Assembly (NCBI GenBank): GCA_965243825.1
Contig: CBDEVT010000001.1
Coordinates: forward strand, 1,674,001 to 1,738,000
DNA length: 64,000 bases
Source: JAJCYX01 sp965243825
GTDB taxonomy: Bacteria > Chloroflexota > Dehalococcoidia > Lucifugimonadales > Lucifugimonadaceae
Direction of reading: 5' to 3'
This document shows positions 25,538-34,715 of this stretch, piece by piece (the stretch's first letter is position 1; every line of letters begins with the position of its first letter). The notes beneath the pieces were generated by a model. That model saw nothing but the letters and a program-made list of their open reading frames with translations. It had not been told where the DNA came from and searched no databases. The position numbers and the translations under genes were made by a program.

Positions 25538-26929
25538 TCACTCCTCTGCAACGGCGCTGTGCAACCTGCCATATGCCTTCTGTACGGCGTCCAGTACACG
25601 ATCAGGCGCAGTTCCGCCGGGCACGTCACGCGCTGCGACGGCGCTTTCCAGCGTCACACTCATAACATCGTCTTCAAATAAATCGGACGCGGACTTGAAG
25701 TCGCCCAGGGTCAACTCGCTGAACCCCTTACCGTGGTAAATCGCCTGTTTCGCGAGAGCTGCTACGGCGATATATGCCTTACGGAAAGGCACACCTTTGC
25801 GAACAAGGTAGTCAGCGATGTCGGTCGCGAGCACATAACTTTGTTCGGCGGCAAGACGCATGCGATCAGCGTCTACCTGCATGCCGCTGATCATTCCTGT
25901 CGCGGCTGACAGAGCAGGAATCACCGTGTCAGCGGCATCGAAGAGGCCTTCTTTGTCTTCTTGTAGATCCCGGTTGTATGTGAGGGGCAGGCCTTTGATT
26001 GTGGTCAGCAAAGCCGTGAGGTGGCCGTAGACACGACCGGTCTTGCCGCGGATCAGCTCTGCGAAATCCGGATTCCGTTTCTGCGGCATGATGCTTGATC
26101 CCGACGTGTACTCGTCGGAGAGTTGCACAAAACCGAACTCATCAGATGACCAGATGACGAACTCTTCGGCGAGCCGTGACAGGTGGGCCATGGTCACAGA
26201 TGCTGCGAACAGGTAGTAGAGAATGAAATCGCGATCTGAAACAGCGTCCATGCTGTTACCGGAAATCATCGCGAACCCGAGCTCGTTTGCAACCGATTCG
26301 CGGTCGAGTGGATAAGGTGATCCCGCCATCGCACCGCTTCCGAGTGTCATCACGTCGGCAGCACGCTTTGCCGCCATGAACCGACCGGCGTCGCGGTCAA
26401 ACATCTCGAAATAGGCAAGCAGATGGTGGGCGAACACGACCGGTTGGCCGCGCTGCATGTGGGTGTATCCGGGCATCACTGTACGGGCATGCTGTTCGGC
26501 TTGCGCGAGCAGGGCGCGTTGCAGCAGGCGGAGCTCATTCACTGCATCATCTGCGGCGCTCTTGACCCACATCCGGGTATCGGTAGCGACCTGATCGTTG
26601 CGAGAGCGAGCAGTGTGGAGCCGGCCAGCGGTCTCAGCGATGATTTCATGCAGGCGAGATTCCACGTTCATGTGGATGTCTTCGAGTTCAGGCTTCCATT
26701 CGAAGCTGCCAGAAGCAATCTCTTGCTCTATTTGATCGAGACCTTCGACAATCTTCTTTGCATCATCATCCGAGATGATTCCCTGGCGTCCGAGCATCGC
26801 CGCATGTGCCTTCGAACCGGCAATGTCTTCGCGATAAAGACGGCGGTCGTAGTGCAGTGATTGCGTGAAATCGCTTGCCAGTTTCGACCCGCGTACTGCT
26901 GCGGCCGGGTCTTTTTCCTGGTCTTTCAT
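25538..26929 (-). CDS. argH: Argininosuccinate lyase
   Basis: 463 aa from ATG 26929. It splits argininosuccinate to arginine and fumarate, the last arginine step. The start is chosen over the upstream GTG (26950) because GGGAG lies 7 nt before the ATG. Landmarks: LHTARSRNDQVATDTRMWV, GYTHMQRGQPVVFAHHLLA and the fumarase-superfamily signature GSSIMPQKRNPD. Length is normal. It is separated from argG by two plus-strand genes, so it is not in one operon with the other arg genes. Its TGA stop overlaps the next coding region. Confidence 0.96.
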   Translation of the reverse strand: MKDQEKDPAAAVRGSKLASDFTQSLHYDRRLYREDIAGSKAHAAMLGRQGIISDDDAKKIVEGLDQIEQEIASGSFEWKPELEDIHMNVESRLHEIIAETAGRLHTARSRNDQVATDTRMWVKSAADDAVNELRLLQRALLAQAEQHARTVMPGYTHMQRGQPVVFAHHLLAYFEMFDRDAGRFMAAKRAADVMTLGSGAMAGSPYPLDRESVANELGFAMISGNSMDAVSDRDFILYYLFAASVTMAHLSRLAEEFVIWSSDEFGFVQLSDEYTSGSSIMPQKRNPDFAELIRGKTGRVYGHLTALLTTIKGLPLTYNRDLQEDKEGLFDAADTVIPALSAATGMISGMQVDADRMRLAAEQSYVLATDIADYLVRKGVPFRKAYIAVAALAKQAIYHGKGFSELTLGDFKSASDLFEDDVMSVTLESAVAARDVPGGTAPDRVLDAVQKAYGRLHSAVAEE

Positions 26930-27091
26930 CAACGGCTCCCGTCCGGCCACGCGCTGGCTGTGGCACTGATTGAAGGTCGAACAGCGATTATCGTCGCATA
27001 CTCGTAGCCGCCGCTACCCAATTTCTGGGGGTAAACTCTGCGGCGTTGCGCGAAAGAAGCGCGTCCCACAACTCACGAACCGAGAGTACGC

Positions 27092-28732
27092 ATGAACGGA
27101 TTTGAATACGTCGCCCGCATCCTGAAGCAAGAGGGTGTCGAAACGATGCCCTGTTACCCATCAAACCCGCTCATTGAGGCGGTCGCTAAAGAAGGGATCA
27201 GGCCCGTTGCGTTCAGGCACGAACGCGGAGCGGTGATGGCTGCCGATGGATTCTCTCGTGTTAGCGACCGCAAACAGTTCGGAGTGGTGGCGATGCAAGC
27301 GCAGGCCGGAGCCGAGAACTCGATGGGCGGCCTTGCTCAGGCGAATGCAGACAATGTGCCGATGCTGGTGTTGCCCGGCGGAAACCCTCTGGATCGCATG
27401 AACATCAGGCCCAATTTCCTTGCGACCAAAGCCTGGGAGTCGGCAGTTAAGAGTGCAGAGGTGGTTGTGCGGCCGAACCAGATCGGCAACAACATGCGCA
27501 GGGCTTTCAGTGGACTTCGTACCGGGCGCGGCGCACCGGTTGTTGTTGAGCTAACAGGCGACATTTGTATGGAGGAGGTGCCGGAAGAATCGATGAACTA
27601 CACGTCGCCGGTCTCACCGAAGCACCAGCCTTCGAAGACAGATGTTCAGGACGCTGTTAAGGCCCTGCTGAACGCAAAGAACCCGCTGATCTGGGCAGGT
27701 GCCGGTGTGATGAGCGCCGATGCAACACGGCAGCTCAGGGAGTTCGCTGAGCTTGTCGATGTTCCCGTGTTCACGACGATGCCCGGGAAGTCGGCGTTTG
27801 ACGAACGACACCCGCTCTCACTGGGTACAGGCGGCATGACCGCGACAAAGGCTGGTCGTCAGTGGATCGACGACTGTGACGTACTGTTCGCCATAGGCGC
27901 ATCGTTAACTTCCTCGCCCTACGCTCAGGCTATTCCAGAAGGCAAATTCGTTATTCACGGAGTGCTGAACCCCGAAGAGCTGAACAAGGACGTCGCTTCC
28001 TCGATTGGGCTTGTTGGCGACGCGGGACTAACCCTTGAAGCGATGATCGAAGAGGTCATAGCCCAGATCGGTGAAAGTGGACGAACCACCGGAGTTCAGG
28101 AGCAAATCGCCAAGGTCAAACGAGATTGGTTCACGAAGTGGGCGAAGTACCTAGAAGACGATGTTGAGCCGATCTCGCCGTACAGAGTTATTCACGAGCT
28201 CAACCAGAATCTGGACCTGGAGAACAGCACTGTCACGCATGACGCCGGAGCACCGCGTGACCAGATCGTGCCCTTCTTTACAGCCACGACTCCCCACAGT
28301 TACATAGGCTGGGGCAAGACGACGCATCTTGGCTTCGGCATACCTCTGGTGATTGGAGCCAAGCTGGCCCAGCCTGATCGCTTCTGCCTCAACATGATGG
28401 GTGACGGAGCATTCGGCATGTCTGGACTGGATATCGAGACTGCAGCGAGAGCCGAAATCCCGATTACGACCGTTCTGCTGAACAACGGCATCATGGCGAC
28501 CTACCCCGGTGGCTTCCCGACTGCACGAGAACAGTTCGGCGTGTCACATATGCAAGGTGACTACGCCGGCCTAGCAATCGCTATGGGTGCCGAGGGTATA
28601 CGCGTGACCAAACCATCCGAGATCGGTCCGGCGCTCAAGAAGGCACAACAGCTAAACGGCGAAGGAAAGACGGTCTTGATCGACGTTAAGACCCGGGCCG
28701 AAGACAGCCGGGCGCCTGAACGGTTTGTCTAG
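27092..28732 (+). CDS. Thiamine-diphosphate-dependent enzyme, acetolactate-synthase-like
   Basis: 546 aa. The three-domain ThDP layout is intact: PYR domain with the cofactor-activating glutamate in FRHERGAVMAADGFSRV, a central domain, and the PP domain with the cofactor motif GDGAFGMSGLDIETAARAEI ending at NN. The family covers acetolactate synthases, benzoylformate decarboxylases and 2-hydroxyacyl-CoA lyases; no ilvN or ilvC is nearby, and the sequence looks like a separate uncharacterised group. A VOC-family gene follows 68 nt downstream on the same strand and may act in the same pathway. Confidence 0.85.
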   Translation: MNGFEYVARILKQEGVETMPCYPSNPLIEAVAKEGIRPVAFRHERGAVMAADGFSRVSDRKQFGVVAMQAQAGAENSMGGLAQANADNVPMLVLPGGNPLDRMNIRPNFLATKAWESAVKSAEVVVRPNQIGNNMRRAFSGLRTGRGAPVVVELTGDICMEEVPEESMNYTSPVSPKHQPSKTDVQDAVKALLNAKNPLIWAGAGVMSADATRQLREFAELVDVPVFTTMPGKSAFDERHPLSLGTGGMTATKAGRQWIDDCDVLFAIGASLTSSPYAQAIPEGKFVIHGVLNPEELNKDVASSIGLVGDAGLTLEAMIEEVIAQIGESGRTTGVQEQIAKVKRDWFTKWAKYLEDDVEPISPYRVIHELNQNLDLENSTVTHDAGAPRDQIVPFFTATTPHSYIGWGKTTHLGFGIPLVIGAKLAQPDRFCLNMMGDGAFGMSGLDIETAARAEIPITTVLLNNGIMATYPGGFPTAREQFGVSHMQGDYAGLAIAMGAEGIRVTKPSEIGPALKKAQQLNGEGKTVLIDVKTRAEDSRAPERFV

Positions 28733-28800
28733 CTAACGCGACTCCCTCCTGATGGGGACACTGGCCAGTATGAGTTGAGACAGCAAAGGAGAATCTGAGA

Positions 28801-29160
28801 TTGGACCTCGGCAATTTTTCGGTCAGCCTGAATGTGAAAGACGTTGCAGCATCACGACAGTTCTATGAGCACCTGGGCTTCGAGGTCATCGACGGCCAGT
28901 TCAACTACGAGGAGAAATTCGAACTTGAGCCGGGGCAGGACTGGGTGATGATGAAGCACGGCGACGCCAAGATCGGGCTTTTCCAGGGCATGTTCGAGGA
29001 GAACGTGTTCACGTGGAACCCGAATGACGCTCGGGCGATTCAGTCACACCTCAAAGATAACGGCGTTCCGATCGAGTACGAGGCCATCGGCTTCGACGGT
29101 CCGGCAACGGTGATGTTGCGGGACCCCGACGGCAACTCAGTCATGCTTGACCAGTACTAG
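28801..29160 (+). CDS. Glyoxalase/VOC superfamily protein
   Basis: 119 aa, TTG start behind AAAGGAG. The single betaalphabetabetabeta pair is visible: FSVSLNVKDVAASRQFYEHLGF, then DWVMMKHGDAKIGLF, and the end ATVMLRDPDGNSVMLDQY. VOC proteins bind a divalent metal and act as glyoxalases, dioxygenases or drug-resistance proteins; the small size fits a dimer. The metal-binding set is partial, so function is open. It is paired with the ThDP enzyme upstream. Confidence 0.8.
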   Translation: MDLGNFSVSLNVKDVAASRQFYEHLGFEVIDGQFNYEEKFELEPGQDWVMMKHGDAKIGLFQGMFEENVFTWNPNDARAIQSHLKDNGVPIEYEAIGFDGPATVMLRDPDGNSVMLDQY

Positions 29161-29179
29161 GTGCAGAGCCACGTTTTCA

Positions 29180-29608
29180 CTACTGGAAGTCGACCGAATC
29201 TGGCAGTTTGCCCGTGACGTACACCCAGATTTCTTCCGGCCACGTGGCAAGTAGCGCTAACGGATTATCCCGGTCAAGATGTTCCGGAAGATAATCAGAA
29301 GTGAAATCGGCGATCAAATCCAATTGAGGAGCAATCCATTGTTCTTGGCCATGGAGTAGCTTGAAACCGTCGAATCCGTAAATGATGAAGCCGCGATTAA
29401 TGGCTTCTTCCACGACCCCCTCGACTCCGTCCCGTTCAATGAGGAATGTACCGGGCCCATGCCAGAGGAAACCCGCATTCTGCTTCAGACAGATTTCGAT
29501 AAGGAATCGTTGGTCCCTTAGAAATCCTTGCCACTCGGCGCTGCCGATCAGCGGCCACATACTGGGCTGCTTTCTAACTTCAGAACGGCGAAAGAGCCTT
29601 CGTAGCAC
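29180..29608 (-). CDS. Hypothetical protein
   Basis: 142 aa. I do not recognise the family. The protein is soluble, with a basic start (LRRLFRRSEVRK), a Trp-rich body (WPLIGSAEWQGFLRDQR, FLWHGPGTFLIE, EEIWVYVTG) and no signal peptide or membrane segment. It follows argG by 28 nt on the same strand and probably shares its transcript. It converges with the VOC gene. Composition is like the neighbours, so a real gene is likely. Confidence 0.6.
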   Translation of the reverse strand: MLRRLFRRSEVRKQPSMWPLIGSAEWQGFLRDQRFLIEICLKQNAGFLWHGPGTFLIERDGVEGVVEEAINRGFIIYGFDGFKLLHGQEQWIAPQLDLIADFTSDYLPEHLDRDNPLALLATWPEEIWVYVTGKLPDSVDFQ

Positions 29609-29636
29609 GTCAAAATCCGATCGATAGTGAGTTGTG

Positions 29637-30860
29637 TTACCTAGCGTCGTGCCTTGTCTGGCTCTTGTACTGGGTGCGAGCAGGTAGCGAGTAGATGTCG
29701 ATGAAACCCGTCGCAGCGAGGTGGTCGAAGGCGTCCTCGGTTGAGTAGGTGGCGAGTCCGAAGTCGTAGAGCGAGTAGGGCGACCGACGACCGGTTACTA
29801 CGGCGCTTCCCTTGTACAGCCGAACCCGAACATCTCCCGTCGTGTAACGCAGTGACGAGTCGACCAGCGCATCCATGTCCTCGCGCACGCCTGTGAACCA
29901 ACGGCCGTCATAGACGAGGTCTGCGTATTCCCCTGCGATGTAGGACTTCATGCGCTGCTGCTCTCGCGAAAGCGTGGAGGTTTCAAGCGCACGGAGAGCC
30001 GCGTGCAGCACGACAGCCGCAGGTGTTTCGTAGACCTCACGCGACTTGATGCCGACAAGCCGGTTCTCGAGATGGTCGATGCGACCAACTCCGTGCGAAC
30101 CGGCTATGTCGTTCAGCGCTTCAATCAGGGCGACTCCGCCCATCTTCTTGCCGCTGAGCGAGACCGGGATTCCCTGCTCGAAACCGATCTCGACATCTTC
30201 GGGTTCGTTTGGAGTGTCTTCGACCGGCCTTGTCCACGAATATGCGTCCTCTGGTGGCGCATCCCACGTGTCCTCAAGGTCTTCACCCTCGATCGCCTGT
30301 CCCCACAGGTTTCGGTCGATCGAGTAGACCCGCTGGTCGTCGCCGACTTCACGTAGCTCAAGCCCAGCTTTTGCTGCGTACTGCTTCTCCTCGTCGCGGC
30401 TCATTCCCCATTCACGAGCGGGAGCAATGATGCGAAGAGGTTCGCCATGGGCAGACAGGGTCTTTACACCGGCGTCAAAGCGCACCTGGTCGTTGCCCTT
30501 ACCAGTGCATCCGTGGGCGACAGCAACGGCTCCGGTCTCACGCGCCGCCTCAACCAGCTTCTTGGCCATGAGCGGCCTTCCGAGCGCTGTGGAGAGGGCA
30601 TAGGCACCTTCGTAGAGGGCTCCTGCCTTGAGGCCACGCCAGACGTAGTCGTTGACGAACTCGTCCTTAACATCCCAGATGAGTGACTCAACCGCGCCTG
30701 CACCGGCGGCTCGCTCTTTGACTCCCTCGAGCTCAGGTCCCGCACCGAGGTCGACGCTGAGCGTCACGACATCGAGGTCGTACTGCTCCTGGATCCACAC
30801 GACGGAAATTGTTGAGTCCATCCCCCCGCTGTAAGCGAGGACGCACCTGTCTCTTGCCAT
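29637..30860 (-). CDS. argG: Argininosuccinate synthase
   Basis: 407 aa. It joins citrulline and aspartate with ATP to argininosuccinate. The ATP-pyrophosphatase loop is LAYSGGMDSTISVVW (SGGxDS). AVAHGCTGKGNDQVRFD and EWGMSRDEEKQYA, SIDRNLWGQAIEGE and the C-terminal AGEYADLVYDGRWF are standard. Length is normal. It is followed by a hypothetical gene and preceded, across a 229-nt gap, by argD. Very secure. Confidence 0.97.
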   Translation of the reverse strand: MARDRCVLAYSGGMDSTISVVWIQEQYDLDVVTLSVDLGAGPELEGVKERAAGAGAVESLIWDVKDEFVNDYVWRGLKAGALYEGAYALSTALGRPLMAKKLVEAARETGAVAVAHGCTGKGNDQVRFDAGVKTLSAHGEPLRIIAPAREWGMSRDEEKQYAAKAGLELREVGDDQRVYSIDRNLWGQAIEGEDLEDTWDAPPEDAYSWTRPVEDTPNEPEDVEIGFEQGIPVSLSGKKMGGVALIEALNDIAGSHGVGRIDHLENRLVGIKSREVYETPAAVVLHAALRALETSTLSREQQRMKSYIAGEYADLVYDGRWFTGVREDMDALVDSSLRYTTGDVRVRLYKGSAVVTGRRSPYSLYDFGLATYSTEDAFDHLAATGFIDIYSLPARTQYKSQTRHDAR

Positions 30861-31089
30861 TGTTTCTCTCTATGCGCGAGTGGCCCCGCGCTCTTAATTG
30901 CTAATTGGATTCTGGCGACTCTGTGCGCCAACGAATCGAGTCACCAGTTTCATTGTCTCGCAGGGTAGCGCACGTGTCATGTGGTACTTAGAAAGACGGC
31001 TTCAACTCCCTCTCCGTCAATTGAGACAGGAGTGGGGCGATGAATCTGGCTACTGGATCGCCAGGCGTTGGCCGGCTAACGGGTTGCGG

Positions 31090-32295
31090 CTACTCTGCGC
31101 TGGTCTTCTCCAGAGCGGCGTCGATTATGTCCACTGCTTTGTCGATCTCCTCGTTAGAAACCGTTAGCGGCGGCATGAAACGCAGGGTGTTTGGACGCAC
31201 TGCGTTCATCAAGAGACCGTTGTCCAGGCACTCAGCGACTGCGGGTCCTGCGATGTCCTTGCTCATCTCAAGGCCAATCAGAAGGCCCATCCCGCGAACT
31301 TCTGTGATGAAGTCGTACTTCTCTTTCAGGGCGGTCAGCTTGCCAACAAGGTAAGCGCTTGCCGCAAGCGACTTCTCCGGAATGTCTTCGTCGACCATGA
31401 CTTTGGCCGCCGCTGCGCCTGCAGCCGTCGTCAGTGCATTACCACCAAATGTTGAGCCGTGATCGCCCGGTTCCAGTACGGCGCAGAACTCTTTGCAGGT
31501 GAAGGCGCCAAGTGGAGCACCAGATCCCAGCGCCTTGCCGAGTGTCATGACGTCCGGCTCAACACCTTCGAACTGCTGGTAGCCGAACAGGGTCCCTAGC
31601 CGACCCATGCCGGTCTGGACTTCATCGAGCATGAAGAGGATGTTCTTTTCGTGGCAAAAGTCCATCACCGCCTTCAAGTAGCCGTCATCTGGCACATTCA
31701 CGCCACCTTCGCCCTGGACAGGTTCAAGCAGCACTGCACATGTGGTTTCCGGGTTGTAGGCGCTCTTGATCGCTTCCAGATCGTTGTAAGGCACATTGCT
31801 GAAGCCGGGCATCAGCGGGCGCCAGTTGTCCTGGTAGGCGGGCTGGCCTGTAGCCGCCATCATTGCCTGGGTGCGACCATGGAATGAGTTGAGCGTCGTG
31901 ATGACCTCATGGGCGCCGTTCAGCTTGAGTTTGCCCCACTTGCGAGCCAGCTTGGCTGCACCTTCGTTGGCCTCAGCTCCTGAATTGCAAAAGAAGACCC
32001 GGTCTACGTCCGAGTTATCCACGATCAGCTGTGCCAACGGGAGTTGCGGCACTGTGTAGAAGAGATTCGACATCTGCAGGATCTTTCCTGCCTGGTCCTG
32101 GATCGCCTTAGTCACATCGGGGTGACTGTGTCCCAGATTCAGGACGGCCCAGCCTGCTGTGAAGTCCAGGTATTCATTGCCATCGTTGTCGAAAACCTTC
32201 GTGCCCTCACCTCGCACCAGCACCGGCGGCATGCGCCGCACCACCTGCATGTAGTACTTCGCCTCTAGCTCTTTGTATTCCGCTGTGCTGGTCAT
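31090..32295 (-). CDS. argD: Acetylornithine/N-acetyl-LysW-type aminotransferase (class III)
   Basis: 401 aa from ATG 32295 (an open frame runs 84 codons further upstream, but that part is not family-like and lies in the promoter gap; GGCAGGAAG precedes this ATG). A PLP aminotransferase of the OAT group: FTAGWAVLNLGHSHPDV, FCNSGAEANEGAAKLARKWG, FLLDEVQTGMGRLGTLF-like region and the PLP lysine in TLGKALGSGAPLGAF. The arginine context with argG, argB and argJ supports acetylornithine aminotransferase. Confidence 0.93.
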   Translation of the reverse strand: MTSTAEYKELEAKYYMQVVRRMPPVLVRGEGTKVFDNDGNEYLDFTAGWAVLNLGHSHPDVTKAIQDQAGKILQMSNLFYTVPQLPLAQLIVDNSDVDRVFFCNSGAEANEGAAKLARKWGKLKLNGAHEVITTLNSFHGRTQAMMAATGQPAYQDNWRPLMPGFSNVPYNDLEAIKSAYNPETTCAVLLEPVQGEGGVNVPDDGYLKAVMDFCHEKNILFMLDEVQTGMGRLGTLFGYQQFEGVEPDVMTLGKALGSGAPLGAFTCKEFCAVLEPGDHGSTFGGNALTTAAGAAAAKVMVDEDIPEKSLAASAYLVGKLTALKEKYDFITEVRGMGLLIGLEMSKDIAGPAVAECLDNGLLMNAVRPNTLRFMPPLTVSNEEIDKAVDIIDAALEKTSAE

Positions 32296-32591
32296 CTTCC
32301 TGCCTCTTTGTTGTGCGCAATGATCGTCGGTCCCGCATGGAACTGTCGTGCCCAGAAGGTGTCCACGACATGTGATCTGGGCTGTACGCAGGGCACGAAA
32401 TATAGCGCAATCTGCCATGGCACGTGGGCCATATTCATGTGACCTGCATAGCAAGAGCGAGGTATGAGCCGCGCTTAGGCCAAAAGAACCATGCGGATCA
32501 TACTCACCCGACCTAGTGTTGAAGACTGATTGCAACAAGTCGGCCACTGCTGACCTCAGTTGCGATGTGTTTCGTTCTCGGGAGACACCAC

Positions 32592-33734
32592 ATGAAACTT
32601 CGACAGAACCGGCGACTACTCGGGTTGATGCTCGCTCCGTTCACTCTGTTTACGGCGTGCGTAGGCCTGAGCCCTGAGGAGCAGGCTGAGTACAAAGAGC
32701 TGCAAGCGGAACTTCATCGAATTCAGGTTGAGGAGATTGAACCTCGCCGCGATGAATTGCAGAAGATTGTCGAAGGAAAACTCGTTATCGATGTCGAGCA
32801 ACTTCAGGCACAGGTCAATCAGATCCGCAATGAAAAGCTTGAGCCACTCAACGACAAACTGACGAGCCTCAAATCAGACGAGGCTGTTCTCGCCGCTCCA
32901 GGGACTCGAGTAGATCTTGAAGAGCTAAACCAGAAACTGGAAGAGCTTGAGGCTCTTTACGCTGGCATTCAGCAGGAAATCTCTAAAAACCGAGAGCAGA
33001 TGATCACAGCGAAGAAGATTGCTGCTGCACCGCTTGAAGAACAGATACACGAACTGGAACTTGCTCTCAAGGCGTTGTTTGAGGAACTGGAAAATATCGG
33101 ACGAGAGACAGACCTGCGCGCTATCGAGATCGACGGGTTGCTGGCTGGTCTGCGAAGCGAACTGGAAGAAGCTGACGAAGGGTCTGGTGCAGCAGCAGAG
33201 ATCGAAGCAGCCATAGCCGAACTCGAAGAAGAATGGGACGTGTTGCACGAAACTGAGGCGAATGCGAAGACAGAAGTTGAGTCTTCAATCGATGCAAAAG
33301 AGAATGAGATAATCGAGCTTCGTAAAGAGATCGAGGAACGCCACATTGCTCTCATCGATTCTTACGAAAACCTGATCCTGGGACTCGAGATTACGGCCCA
33401 CGACATCGCCGAGGAAAAAGAAGACGTCATTCGGCGTATTCACGAGCTTGAGCTCTCAGCTCCTGAAGAGCTTGATAAGACGATCAACGAGCTCGAAGAG
33501 CTTATAGAAGAGATTGTGACTACCGAACTTCGCCCTCTCATCGAACGTCTTGAAGCTGCAAGACAGGGCGATGGTGACGGTGCAACGGTGTCTCGTGAGC
33601 AACTGGTAGCCGAACTTGAGAAGTGGCTGGCGAGAGTGACAGAGATCAGGGCTCGGATGAGCGAGCTTTCTGCAAAATCGTTCCAATCACTACTGGGCGG
33701 ACTTGATCTCGGTGGACTCGCCGCTTTGGGTTAA
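32592..33734 (+). CDS. Coiled-coil lipoprotein of unknown function
   Basis: 380 aa from ATG 32592, chosen because GGGAG precedes it. The signal ends LFTAC (lipid-anchored C23). The rest is almost all charged heptads: an Asp/Glu/Lys/Leu-rich alpha-helix predicted as a long coiled coil from about residue 30 to the end (for example LEELNQKLEELEALYAGIQQ). No catalytic motif. It stands alone on the plus strand between argB and argD. It may span the envelope as a rod or scaffold, an inference from shape only. A bidirectional terminator follows. Confidence 0.75.
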   Translation: MKLRQNRRLLGLMLAPFTLFTACVGLSPEEQAEYKELQAELHRIQVEEIEPRRDELQKIVEGKLVIDVEQLQAQVNQIRNEKLEPLNDKLTSLKSDEAVLAAPGTRVDLEELNQKLEELEALYAGIQQEISKNREQMITAKKIAAAPLEEQIHELELALKALFEELENIGRETDLRAIEIDGLLAGLRSELEEADEGSGAAAEIEAAIAELEEEWDVLHETEANAKTEVESSIDAKENEIIELRKEIEERHIALIDSYENLILGLEITAHDIAEEKEDVIRRIHELELSAPEELDKTINELEELIEEIVTTELRPLIERLEAARQGDGDGATVSREQLVAELEKWLARVTEIRARMSELSAKSFQSLLGGLDLGGLAALG

Positions 33735-33760
33735 CAGCGCCGAAAAAGACTGGAACAGGT

Positions 33761-33796
33761 AATCGGGCCAACGGGTTGAACTCCGTTGGCCCGATT
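33761..33796. terminator. Bidirectional intrinsic terminator
   Basis: Perfect 14-bp stem: AATCGGGCCAACGG (33761-33774) with CCGTTGGCCCGATT (33783-33796), loop GTTGAACT. It lies between the convergent coiled-coil lipoprotein gene and argB, so it can serve both strands. The T-runs are short, only TT. Confidence 0.75.
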
Positions 33797-33803
33797 CGCG
33801 TAG

Positions 33804-34604
33804 CTACACGATCCGGGTTCCGACATCTTCGCCAGCGCAGCAGGCCAGAAGCGCTCCAGAACTGCGTCCATCGATGATGTGCCCTGAGCCCACCGTGTCC
33901 AGCGCATCGGCGCACGCTTCGATCTTTGGAATCATGCCACCGGCAGCGATACCACCCGCGATGAGATCGTACGCTTGCCTCTTAGTCATGCGTGGGATCA
34001 GCCTGCGACTGGCATCCAGAACGCCTTCGACGTCGGTCTGAAATATGAGCCTGTCTGCGTTGAGTGCCCTTGCGATGTGTCCCGCTGATGTATCTGCGTT
34101 GATATTCAGGATCCTGTTGACGGTATCTTCGTCAGCGGTGGCTAGAAGCCCCGTCGGTGCGATCACCGGTATAGCACCGGAGTTGAGTACTGCATTGATC
34201 ACTTTGGGCTCAGTCCCGGTCACCTTGCCAACAAACCCCAACTCTTCATCCATCACCTCTGCCTTGAGCATGCCGCCAGACACGCCAGAGAGACCCACGG
34301 CGTCTGCTCCACGCGCACAGAACTCAGCCACAAGTTCGGAGTTGACCAAACCAGCAAGAACGGCAACTGCAACATCGAGAGTTTCTCGGTCAGTCCTGCG
34401 CAGTCCACGTACGAATACGGGCTGAATCCCCTGCCTGCCAACCCACTGGGTGATTACCTTGCCACCGCCATGCACAACGACTGGCCTGGCGCCACGCTGC
34501 CACAGATCGATGATGTCTGGCACCGTGCTGTCACCTTCGCCGAGCGTCGAACCGCCGATCTTAATGACAATGATTTTGTCTTTGATGTCGCGCCTGTTCA
34601 GCAT
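33804..34604 (-). CDS. argB: Acetylglutamate kinase
   Basis: 266 aa from ATG 34604, chosen for the GAGG five nt upstream; the open frame has another ATG ten residues earlier. It phosphorylates N-acetylglutamate. The amino-acid-kinase fold starts IIVIKIGGSTLGEG, with PVVVHGGGKVITQWV, GLVNSELVAEFCARGADAVG, NINADTSAGHIARAL and GGMIPKIEACADAL. The KIGGS motif replaces the KxGGNA of many ArgBs, so specificity for a carrier-bound substrate cannot be excluded, but the adjacent argJ supports the acetyl route. Confidence 0.9.
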   Translation of the reverse strand: MLNRRDIKDKIIVIKIGGSTLGEGDSTVPDIIDLWQRGARPVVVHGGGKVITQWVGRQGIQPVFVRGLRRTDRETLDVAVAVLAGLVNSELVAEFCARGADAVGLSGVSGGMLKAEVMDEELGFVGKVTGTEPKVINAVLNSGAIPVIAPTGLLATADEDTVNRILNINADTSAGHIARALNADRLIFQTDVEGVLDASRRLIPRMTKRQAYDLIAGGIAAGGMIPKIEACADALDTVGSGHIIDGRSSGALLACCAGEDVGTRIV

Positions 34605-34715
34605 GCCGACCTCAGTAGTTGGAGGTGGTGACACCGATAGGAGAAATCCGCTTCCTGCCGCTTCGTTGCCGGAGCGGTGTCTGGTGGTTGTGACACTTGG
34701 TCCGTCTCAGCCGGC

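Noticed and set aside
32296..32547. 84-codon N-terminal extension of argD
   Set aside because: It is not part of the aminotransferase family and covers the expected promoter region; the ATG at 32295 has a Shine-Dalgarno.
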